Below, in pieces: positions 26,479-32,120 of a DNA stretch of 64,000 bases (position 1 is the stretch's first letter; the number at the start of each line of letters is the position of its first letter). Location: positions 139,606-203,605 of the forward strand of contig CBDDAJ010000036.1 in assembly GCA_965224845.1 (NCBI GenBank). Reading direction: 5' to 3'. The position numbers and the translations under genes were made by a program. The DNA is from Wocania_A sp965224845 (GTDB lineage: Bacteria > Bacteroidota > Bacteroidia > Flavobacteriales > Flavobacteriaceae). The notes beneath the pieces are model-generated. The model did not search any database, was not told the DNA's origin, and saw only the letters and a program-made list of their open reading frames with translations.

Positions 26479-26565
26479 GGAAGGACAAGCCAATAGGTGG
26501 TGGCCACGGTCTTGAAAACCGTTCGGAGATAACGACTCGTGTGGGTTCGACCCCCACTCCTTCCG
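26479..26565 (+). tRNA. tRNA-Ser(UGA)
   Basis: GGAAGGA/TCCTTCC acceptor, anticodon loop CTTGAAA and a long class II variable arm, as expected for serine. Discriminator G; no CCA encoded. First gene of the 13-gene array. Confidence 0.92.
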
Positions 26566-26569
26566 CATT

Positions 26570-26656
26570 GGAGAGCAGGTAAATACTGGTTTGTTACGCT
26601 TGACTGCTAATCAAGTCCATGTTAAAGTGGTGAAGGTTCGATTCCTTTGCTCTCCG
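26570..26656 (+). tRNA. tRNA-Ser(GCU)
   Basis: GGAGAGC/GCTCTCC acceptor, anticodon arm CTTGA CTGCTAA TCAAG, long variable arm, T-arm GAAGG TTCGATT CCTTT. Discriminator G; no CCA. Only 4 bp after the previous gene. Confidence 0.9.
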
Positions 26657-26666
26657 CAAAAAGAAA

Positions 26667-26739
26667 GACAAGGTGGCTGAATGGTTAAGGCGACGGACTG
26701 CAAATCCGTTATCTATGAGTTCGAATCTCATCCTTGTCT
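26667..26739 (+). tRNA. tRNA-Cys(GCA)
   Basis: GACAAGG/CCTTGTC acceptor, anticodon loop CTGCAAA, and discriminator U73, the main identity base for cysteine. The acceptor sequence differs from usual bacterial tRNA-Cys. No CCA. Confidence 0.9.
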
Positions 26740-26747
26740 CAAATTAT

Positions 26748-26830
26748 GGAAGTGTTGAGCAATTGGTTGGCTCTCCAGACTGTAAATCTGGTCTCTTCGG
26801 AGCTTGTAGGTTCGAGTCCTACCGCTTCCA
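26748..26830 (+). tRNA. tRNA-Tyr(GUA)
   Basis: GGAAGTG/CGCTTCC acceptor (one G-U), anticodon arm CCAGA CTGTAAA TCTGG and a class II variable arm as in bacterial tRNA-Tyr. Discriminator A; no CCA. Confidence 0.92.
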
Positions 26831-26835
26831 CAAAT

Positions 26836-26908
26836 AGTACTGTAGCACAATGGTTAGTGCATCCGACTGTCTCTCGGAAAGTTGCGGGTTCGAATCCCGT
26901 CAGTACTG
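26836..26908 (+). tRNA. tRNA-Asp(GUC)
   Basis: AGTACTG/CAGTACT acceptor (A1-U72, not the usual G1-C72), anticodon arm TCCGA CTGTCTC TCGGA, discriminator G as normal for aspartate. No CCA. Confidence 0.9.
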
Positions 26909-26912
26909 CATA

Positions 26913-26986
26913 TCTGGGAAGATAACGGTGGTTGTTTACTCGCCTTGGACGCGAGAGGTCGCAGGTTCGAATCCTGCTTCTCAGAC
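26913..26986 (+). tRNA. tRNA-Pro(UGG)
   Basis: TCTGGGA/TCTCAGA acceptor (one G-U), anticodon arm CTCGC CTTGGAC GCGAG, T-arm GCAGG TTCGAAT CCTGC. Starts with U1 and has C73, both unusual. No CCA. Confidence 0.87.
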
Positions 26987-26992
26987 AAAAAT

Positions 26993-27064
26993 GTTCCGTT
27001 GGTCAAATGGTTAAGACGCCACACTTTCTATGTGGAATTAGGGGTTCGATTCCCCTACGGAATA
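26993..27064 (+). tRNA. tRNA-Glu(UUC)
   Basis: GTTCCGT/ACGGAAT acceptor with G1-U72, anticodon arm CCACA CTTTCTA TGTGG, T-arm AGGGG TTCGATT CCCCT. Discriminator A; no CCA. Confidence 0.9.
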
Positions 27065-27076
27065 CAAATATTAAAT

Positions 27077-27150
27077 GTGGGGGTGGCGAAAATGGCAAAC
27101 GCACCTGACTTAGAATCAGGAATCTGAGAGTTCGAATCTCTCTCCCCATA
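27077..27150 (+). tRNA. tRNA-Leu(UAG) with a short variable loop
   Basis: GTGGGGG/TCCCCAT acceptor with wobble pairs at both ends, anticodon arm CCTGA CTTAGAA TCAGG. The variable region is only AATCT before the T-arm GAGAG TTCGAAT CTCTC, whereas bacterial tRNA-Leu normally has a long class II arm. Identity as leucine is from the anticodon only. Confidence 0.8.
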
Positions 27151-27154
27151 CTAT

Positions 27155-27228
27155 GCTCCACTAGCCCAACTGGAAGAGGCATCGGGTTTAAGCCCCGTGC
27201 AGTCTTGGTTCGAATCCAAGGTGGAGTA
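27155..27228 (+). tRNA. tRNA with anticodon UAA (Leu) and a short variable loop
   Basis: GCTCCAC/GTGGAGT acceptor (G1-U72), anticodon loop TTTAAGC on a CGGG/CCCG stem, short variable loop GCAGT, T-arm CTTGG TTCGAAT CCAAG. As with the previous gene, the class I body is wrong for a normal bacterial tRNA-Leu, so charging identity is uncertain. Confidence 0.75.
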
Positions 27229-27231
27229 CAT

Positions 27232-27304
27232 AGACCCGTGATGTAAATGGTGAGCATACAGGAATTTGACTCCTGACGTATAGGTTCGAGTCCTATCGGG
27301 TTTT
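27232..27304 (+). tRNA. tRNA-Gln(UUG)
   Basis: AGACCCG/CGGGTTT acceptor, D-stem ATGT/GCAT, anticodon arm CAGGA ATTTGAC TCCTG (A32 is unusual), T-arm ATAGG TTCGAGT CCTAT. Discriminator U; no CCA. Confidence 0.83.
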
Positions 27305-27312
27305 CAACATAT

Positions 27313-27385
27313 GGTGTCTTTAGTTTATTTGGTAAAACGTCTCACTGTGAATGAGAAGAACAGGGTTCGAATCCCGAAGTCACCC
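27313..27385 (+). tRNA. tRNA-His(GUG)
   Basis: GGTGTCT/AGTCACC acceptor with one U-U mismatch, anticodon arm TCTCA CTGTGAA TGAGA, discriminator C73 as required for histidine. The extra G at position -1 is not encoded (a T is there). No CCA. Confidence 0.82.
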
Positions 27386-27390
27386 AAAAT

Positions 27391-27463
27391 GGAACAATAG
27401 CAAAGTTGGTCAATGCGACGGACTGAAAATCCGAAGATACAGGTTCGATTCCTGTTTGTTCCA
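27391..27463 (+). tRNA. tRNA-Phe(GAA)
   Basis: GGAACAA/TTGTTCC acceptor, anticodon arm CGGA CTGAAAA TCCG, T-arm ACAGG TTCGATT CCTGT, discriminator A. No CCA. Confidence 0.92.
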
Positions 27464-27469
27464 CAATTT

Positions 27470-27541
27470 AGGAGTATAGTTTAATGGATAAAACATTGGG
27501 TTACGACCCCGAAGATGCGAGTTCGAATCTTGCTATTCCTA
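27470..27541 (+). tRNA. tRNA-Arg(ACG)
   Basis: AGGAGTA/TATTCCT acceptor, anticodon arm TTGGG TTACGAC CCCGA, T-arm GCGAG TTCGAAT CTTGC, discriminator A. An ACG anticodon needs TadA editing to read CGC/CGA. Last uninterrupted gene of the array. Between it and 27636 I see only a small GC hairpin near 27563-27583. Confidence 0.9.
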
Positions 27542-27636
27542 CTAATTTTAGAAATAATATTTACTGCGCAAAATCAATGCGTAGTTTGGTTAAATATTTG
27601 AATCGTCAATAAGACAAAACGTTCTTTAAAATATAC

Positions 27637-27698
27637 ATTAGGTCAAATAGGAGTTACTTCAAGCAACCATTTAAGACAAACTTTTATAATTACCTAAT
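27637..27698 (+). ncRNA. Y-RNA-like hairpin unit U1
   Basis: Outer stem ATTAGGT/ACCTAAT, internal loop CAA opposite AATT, inner stem ATAGGAGTT/AACTTTTAT, then ACTTC in the apical part. First of five units with the same plan: stem-GGT, CAA, inner stem, TACTTC, inner stem, ATT, ACC-stem. The stems differ in sequence but keep pairing. It ends 8 bp before the tRNA-Ile 5' half. Confidence 0.65.
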
Positions 27699-27735
27699 AA
27701 AAAAAAGGGGCAGTAGCTCAGATGGTTAGAGCAGG

Positions 27736-27890
27736 TTAGTTTATAAATTACCTTATAAATTCGAATAATGGTGAAAATATTCTGTCTGTGGTCAACTTAA
27801 ACATACTTCAATCGGTAAAGCCTTTCGAGGCTCTTGGTTCAAGTCCAAATTGTTTAAAAATTATCAATAGGTCAATATATACTTACTTCA
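27736..27890 (+). ncRNA. Insert in tRNA-Ile: permuted Y-RNA-like unit U3 enclosing unit U2
   Basis: GTTTATA-AATT-ACCTTAT (27739-27756) pairs with ATAGGT-CAA-TATATAC (27867-27882), which is followed by TTACTTCA just before the tRNA 3' half. The strand order is reversed relative to the other units, so the tRNA itself occupies the place of their apical domain. The insert also holds a small GAATA/TATTC hairpin and unit U2. Confidence 0.65.
27789..27866 (+). ncRNA. Y-RNA-like hairpin unit U2 with tRNA-like arms
   Basis: Outer stem TGGT/ATCA, CAA, inner stem TTAAACA/TGTTTAA, then TACTTCAATCGGTAAAG, which can fold as a tRNA D-arm. A short GCC/GGC hairpin and a T-arm-like TTGG TTCAAGT CCAA follow. 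This resembles a tRNA mimic with a reduced anticodon arm, as described for bacterial YrlA RNAs. Confidence 0.6.
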
Positions 27891-27937
27891 GCGCTGATAA
27901 CGCCCGTGTCGTGGGTTCGATTCCCACCTGCCCCACT

Positions 27938-28015
27938 AAATGGTCAAAATAAACTTACTTCAAATTGGCACTTGCGGTTCGAATCCGCCCTCGAGTAGTT
28001 TATTTATTACCATTT
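27938..28015 (+). ncRNA. Y-RNA-like hairpin unit U4 with a T-arm module
   Basis: Outer stem AAATGGT/ACCATTT (7 bp), CAA opposite TATT, inner stem AATAAAC/GTTTATT, a bulged T, then TACTT pairing with GAGTA. The apical part contains a T-arm, GCGG TTCGAAT CCGC. This is the cleanest member of the set. Confidence 0.7.
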
Positions 28016-28017
28016 CA

Positions 28018-28099
28018 AAATTAGGTCAATTGTTTTCTTACTTCTTGGGCATTGCCCAATCAATTACGGCTTGAAATCAGAAACAAGATTACCTAATTT
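28018..28099 (+). ncRNA. Y-RNA-like hairpin unit U5
   Basis: Outer stem AAATTAGGT/ACCTAATTT (9 bp), CAA opposite GATT, inner stem TTGTTT(T)CT/AGAAACAA with a bulged T, TACTTC, then an apical hairpin TTGGGC ATT GCCCAA in place of tRNA-like arms. It ends 14 bp before the start of the next gene, so it may also be part of that gene's leader. Confidence 0.68.
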
Positions 28100-28113
28100 A
28101 TTAACTTTAAAAA

Positions 28114-30366
28114 ATGAATAAAATGAAACAAAATTTACTTAAAGTCAGTATAAGACAAAAAGCAATTTATATTCCAGAACGAAATATCACTGAGAGTAAC
28201 AAATCAATTAGTGAAACTACTTCGGTTTTAGTTGCCAATGCCTCAAAATTAGGTTTTGCATTCTCGGAAGAATTATTGCATGCATTAAATAATATAACCC
28301 CAAACGATAAGTTAGAATTATTAGAAATTCTAAAAGAAATAACTGGAGTTAACAAGAATTGGACTCCACTTGTTAAGGAATGGAATATTCCAACAGGAGA
28401 AACAGTTTTAGACCATATAATTACACTTTTTGGTAATATTTTTCAAACTAAAAAAGGAACAACATTAGATTGCGGACATATTATTCCTCAAGGAACTTTT
28501 CCATTAGAGCGCTACAATGGATGTCCTTTTTGTGGAACTCCTTTTGAATTTGGAAAGATTGAATATCAAAACCAAGGGAGCAAATTAAAAGTTTTAGAAC
28601 TATGGAGGAATAATGACTTAAATCAATTTTATAAGGATTTATTAAAGTCAAAAACAGCGCTGGATGCCACTCAAGTTGAAAGCTTAAAAACACTTTTAAC
28701 AGAATACGATCTACCTCAAGATGTTGAGATTGGAATTAAAGAAACATTGATGCTAGTAATTGATGTTTTAGTTGAAAATGACAGAAGCAGCGAAGCTCAA
28801 ATATTTTTTAATAACCCAACAGACATTTTAAGGTATTTATGGTACAAACATACTGGATTCCTTCAAATTATAGAACCAAAAACTATCATTAATAGAATCT
28901 CAAAGAATAGTCGTAACGTATTCAACTTAGCAGACAGTAGTGGAAGTGCTAAATTACAATCTATAGTTGATTTAAAATTAAAGTACTCAAGAAGCGATTG
29001 TAAAAGAGTTGCAACTTGGCTAAACAATTTGGATTTAGCACCAGAAAAAGCTTGTGAAATTATGCATCCTAAACGTGGTATGTGGGTACGTTTTATAAGA
29101 GCCTTACGTTTAGCTGAATACAGTAAAAGAAAAGGATTTGAAAATCTAGCTAAGTTGTTAGATGTTTTTTATAATGAAAACTACGAGGTTTGGCAAGGTA
29201 AGATGAATCACTACAGATTAAAGAGTGATGCAGTAAACACTTTTAAACTATTAAAACAGAGACCAGGCTTATTTTCTCGTTCATTATTCTCAAATATGTT
29301 GTGGTTTGGAGATGATTTGACGTTAAAACACTTTTCTGAAATCATCGATAAAATTCCTGCTAGGTTAGTATTTACATTAAGCATGTATGCACAAACTTAT
29401 TTTGACAAAAATACTACTCGAAATGTTAAGCCATTAGGAGGAACCAACAAACGAGTTGCTTCAAACAAATTATTGAAGTTGTATAAAGAAGAGCACTTAA
29501 AAGAGATGCAATCTAAAATTGAAGATTTGTGTCTTAAAGTTATGACGCAAAGATTTTCCAAGGTTGAGAACAATAATAAAACTATCTATATTGATGAAGG
29601 CTTGTTTAATATTCCAATGTCAATTGGAGACAGAAGTGAATCTGTTCAAGATTTACCTTCAGCTTTAATGGGAACACGATTCCCTGTTGAAGGCAATGTA
29701 GTTAGATTGTTCTTGCAATGGGGAGAAGGATTGCCTGCTCAGCATTTAGATATGGATTTAAGTTGCAGAGTAGCCTATGAGAATTCAACAGATTTTTGTT
29801 CGTATTCACAATTAGTAATTAAAGGATGTAACCATAGTGGAGATATCCAGAGGATTCCTGCTATGATTGGTACAGCAGAGTATATTGATGTGAATCTAGA
29901 TGAACTAGATACTAGAGCAGCAAAATATGTTAGTTTTGCTTGTAATGCTTATACTAATGGAAGTCTTTCGCCAAACTTAATTGTTGGTTGGATGGAGAGC
30001 AAATACCCTATGAAAATTTCATCTAAAACTGGAGTTGCCTATGACCCTTCTTGTGTACAACATCAAGTTAGAATTACTCAAAAAATGACAAAAGGATTAG
30101 TTTTTGGAGTCCTAGATATTAAAAGCAGGGAAATAGTTTGGTTAGAGATGACATTTGGTGGTCAGGTTGTTCAAAATTTAGATACCTGTGCTGTTGAAGC
30201 ATTGTTAGCCAAATTAAACAGTAAATTGAACATTGGAAACTTACTTACTCTAAAAGCTGAAGCTCAAGGTTTGGAATTAGTCTCTGAAGCCGAAAACGCA
30301 GACGAATCTTATGATATTAAATGGGCTATGAATACAGCTAAAGTTACTCAATTGCTTATTGACTAG
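28114..30366 (+). CDS. Large protein with zinc finger, Rot/TROVE-like helical region and TerD-like C-terminus
   Basis: The 750-aa protein has a zinc-binding pattern at about residues 110-140 (DCGHIIPQGTF ... CPFCGTPFEFG), a RING-like or treble-clef finger. A long helical-repeat region follows (about 200-490; MHPKRGMWVRFIRALRLAEY, RPGLFSRSLFSNMLWFG), which I compare to the Rot/TROVE modules that bind Y RNAs. The C-terminal 200 residues (AQHLDMDLSCRVAY, NHSGDIQ, AEYIDVNLDEL, ACNAYTNGS) look like a TerD domain. The five hairpin units directly upstream would be its cognate RNAs. The domain names are my reading, not a search result. There is no vWA domain of the usual Ro60 type that I can see. Confidence 0.6.
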   Translation: MNKMKQNLLKVSIRQKAIYIPERNITESNKSISETTSVLVANASKLGFAFSEELLHALNNITPNDKLELLEILKEITGVNKNWTPLVKEWNIPTGETVLDHIITLFGNIFQTKKGTTLDCGHIIPQGTFPLERYNGCPFCGTPFEFGKIEYQNQGSKLKVLELWRNNDLNQFYKDLLKSKTALDATQVESLKTLLTEYDLPQDVEIGIKETLMLVIDVLVENDRSSEAQIFFNNPTDILRYLWYKHTGFLQIIEPKTIINRISKNSRNVFNLADSSGSAKLQSIVDLKLKYSRSDCKRVATWLNNLDLAPEKACEIMHPKRGMWVRFIRALRLAEYSKRKGFENLAKLLDVFYNENYEVWQGKMNHYRLKSDAVNTFKLLKQRPGLFSRSLFSNMLWFGDDLTLKHFSEIIDKIPARLVFTLSMYAQTYFDKNTTRNVKPLGGTNKRVASNKLLKLYKEEHLKEMQSKIEDLCLKVMTQRFSKVENNNKTIYIDEGLFNIPMSIGDRSESVQDLPSALMGTRFPVEGNVVRLFLQWGEGLPAQHLDMDLSCRVAYENSTDFCSYSQLVIKGCNHSGDIQRIPAMIGTAEYIDVNLDELDTRAAKYVSFACNAYTNGSLSPNLIVGWMESKYPMKISSKTGVAYDPSCVQHQVRITQKMTKGLVFGVLDIKSREIVWLEMTFGGQVVQNLDTCAVEALLAKLNSKLNIGNLLTLKAEAQGLELVSEAENADESYDIKWAMNTAKVTQLLID

Positions 30367-30388
30367 TAAGTAGTTTTCTGTTATATAA

Positions 30389-30427
30389 AAATCCGTAATA
30401 CAACTAATTATCATTGTTTACGGGTTT
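30389..30427 (+). terminator. Weak terminator after the 750-aa gene
   Basis: CCGTAA pairs with TTACGG across an 18-nt loop that contains ACAACTAATT, the core of the 20.4 and 26.2 kb repeats. The following tract is only moderately T-rich. It marks the right end of the repair island. Confidence 0.4.
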
Positions 30428-30576
30428 AAAACTTTATTAATTATCCAATTAAGCTTAGTGGTTTTTATAAAAGATTTTCTTAAAGAACTATCTATCAAAG
30501 TTCTGCTCTATATTTGTTAGGTATTTTATCTCTTACTGTCTCTTTAAAACGATGTAATATTGAATAAGACATCCTC

Positions 30577-30950
30577 TTAATTAAACGCTAATATCCCGAC
30601 AACAATTGAAGGATGAATTTTGTTTAACAAAGAAAACCCTCTAACCTTATCTTCAGTAATATAACCAATATATTCTTCGAAAAAATCTAAAATTTTGTTC
30701 TGCAAAAGCATTTCTTCCGCCATATTGTTAGCTTCAATTTCTTTTAAAGAAGTTGCTTCGCTTGTAGAATCATCCATAAAAACCATATCTCCTTTTGCCT
30801 TTTTTGACAGGTGTAATAATACATTAGAAATTTCATGTGAAATAGTAACCCAAAAATTATCTACCCATCATATCTTCCTGTTAATTTTTGGAAAAGTCTC
30901 ATTTAATAAACTGGACTTGAATATAAGTCAATCTAAACATTACTTTTAAT
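30577..30950 (-). pseudogene. ImmA/IrrE-type metallopeptidase remnant
   Basis: A minus-strand frame reads DNFWVTISHEISNVLLHLSK and then MVFMDDSTSEATSLKEIEAN and NMAEEMLLQNKILDFFEEYI to a stop at 30577. This matches the C-terminal peptidase part of ImmA/IrrE or HigA-like proteins, but the second histidine of HExxH is an asparagine, and a stop codon lies just upstream of DNF. No helix-turn-helix part survives. Likely a relic of an addiction or mobile-element regulator. Confidence 0.5.
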
Positions 30951-30960
30951 ATAACATTTT

Positions 30961-31193
30961 TCAAATCACCCAATATGGTTTATGCTCCTTTTTAAGAACA
31001 GTTGCACAAGAATGACCAAAGTTAGCTACTTGATATTATCCCCTAATAATTTTTGAAGTTGTGACAGATATGAATTATTGACTCTATCCTTAATTCCAGC
31101 CCCATAAGTAACACTAATGCCTACACAAGCCACTTTTATTTTTTGAGAATACCCAAAAACGGCAATGAAAAAAGCAATAACAGTTACTATTTT
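30961..31193 (-). pseudogene. SGNH/GDSL esterase (sialate O-acetylesterase-like) remnant
   Basis: The minus strand encodes KIVTVIAFFIAVFGYSQKIK, VACVGISVTYGAGIKDRVNN and SYLSQLQKLLGDNI, and after a frameshift VANFGHSCATVLKKEHKPYW. This is the N-terminal part of an SGNH hydrolase (CVGNSVTFGAG block with N changed to I). The start codon and the last two-thirds are missing. It lies beside a sialidase gene, with which such esterases commonly work. Confidence 0.6.
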
Positions 31194-31214
31194 AGCCCCC
31201 CATTCTGTTTTAAT

Positions 31215-32117
31215 TTACTTTGGCAAAGAACTAGAAGGTTTAGCCTCGAAAAGCAACGGAAAAAATTTACCTTCCATTTTATTTCCTTTCTTTATTATTG
31301 GAACTCCAGATAAAAGCTCATTATCTGAATTACTTAAAGTACCATCGGCAAATACATTAAGCACAAAGGCTCTTCTGCTATTTTCTGATTTGTTTTGGTA
31401 CGAACCATGAACCATAAGCGGATGATGAAAGGTTGCATATCCTTTTTTTAATTCAATTGGTTTTGGTTTAAACTCTGCTTTTTGTTCTTCTGAAAGAAAT
31501 TGCAAAAGGCCATTCATAGCTCCGGCAATTTCTGGTGCTTGTAATAATCCCCATTTATGACTTTTGGGAACGTAATGCAAACAACCGTTATCTATAGTTG
31601 CATCATCTAACGCTGTCCAGCATGTTAAATGTTGCATCTTAATGGTTCGTGTCCAATATGAATAATCTTGATGCCATGCCACTACACCTCCATGTTTTGC
31701 TGGCTTACAAAATAATTGATCATGCCAAAATCGTACAGATTTGTTACCTAACAATTGGCTTGCTGCCATTACAAAAGCTGGATTCCAAAGTACATCGTGA
31801 AATGCTTCTGTAATACGCCAATGCCCTAAAGAATGAAATAAGACTTCATCAGGATTAGCAGATTCGTTTGAATGAAATTCATAAAACAAATGGTGTGCAG
31901 GGTGCTGTGGATTTACAATTTCTGCTAAGTCTTTATTTAAGACATCAACTTGCCAATCTTCCAAAAGTTTAATTCCAGAAACATATCCAAATTCGTTGTA
32001 ATGCTGAATTTGTTCATCACTTAACTTGTATTGTTCCCACTCTTTATCAGATTTTGGCTGACTAAAAATAGTAGAAATTGATTTATGATAATCTGCTAAA
32101 TCTTTAGCGACATTCAT
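31215..32117 (-). CDS. Phytanoyl-CoA dioxygenase (PhyH) family protein
   Basis: An Fe(II)/2-oxoglutarate-dependent oxygenase. The metal-binding HxD is visible in VVAWHQDYSYW (about residue 152) and the distal histidine in HHPLMVHGSYQN (about 235). The 300-aa length fits the family; the substrate is not predictable. It is the last gene of a minus-strand group and starts 3 bp after the sialidase stop, so it probably acts in the same pathway. Confidence 0.82.
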   Translation of the reverse strand: MNVAKDLADYHKSISTIFSQPKSDKEWEQYKLSDEQIQHYNEFGYVSGIKLLEDWQVDVLNKDLAEIVNPQHPAHHLFYEFHSNESANPDEVLFHSLGHWRITEAFHDVLWNPAFVMAASQLLGNKSVRFWHDQLFCKPAKHGGVVAWHQDYSYWTRTIKMQHLTCWTALDDATIDNGCLHYVPKSHKWGLLQAPEIAGAMNGLLQFLSEEQKAEFKPKPIELKKGYATFHHPLMVHGSYQNKSENSRRAFVLNVFADGTLSNSDNELLSGVPIIKKGNKMEGKFFPLLFEAKPSSSLPK

Positions 32118-32120
32118 AAT

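Larger units (their letters stand above)
27707..27935 (+). tRNA. tRNA-Ile(GAU) interrupted by a 155-nt insert in the anticodon stem
   Basis: The 5' part (27707-27735) gives acceptor GGGGCAG, a D-arm GCTC/GAGC and GG. The 3' part (27891-27935) gives GCG CTGATAA CGCCC, variable loop, T-arm GTGGG TTCGATT CCCAC and CTGCCCC-A. Joined, they make a 74-nt tRNA with a perfect GGGCG/CGCCC anticodon stem and anticodon GAU. The insert 27736-27890 begins and ends with the two strands of unit U3, so it projects as a hairpin between tRNA positions 28 and 29. The precise junctions are inferred from pairing. Confidence 0.75.

Noticed and set aside
27077..27228. The two leucine-anticodon tRNAs as pseudogenes
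   Set aside because: Acceptor, D-, anticodon and T-arms still pair; only the variable arm is short, so I report them as atypical instead.
26734..27257. Open reading frames of 60-85 codons across the tRNA array on both strands
   Set aside because: They run through the tRNA genes and their composition follows the tRNA sequences; the tRNA folds explain this DNA.
27707..27935. Group I or group II intron in tRNA-Ile
   Set aside because: The 155-nt insert is too short, lacks the conserved core elements and lies in the anticodon stem rather than the loop.
27637..28099. CRISPR-like array, suggested by regular repeats beside RNA-related genes
   Set aside because: The shared motifs are short and embedded in paired stems, spacing is irregular, no cas genes are present, and the stems covary, which fits structured RNA instead.
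30577..30786. 69-aa frame as a real gene
   Set aside because: It is the tail of an ImmA/IrrE-like protein whose HExxH and upstream frame are damaged.
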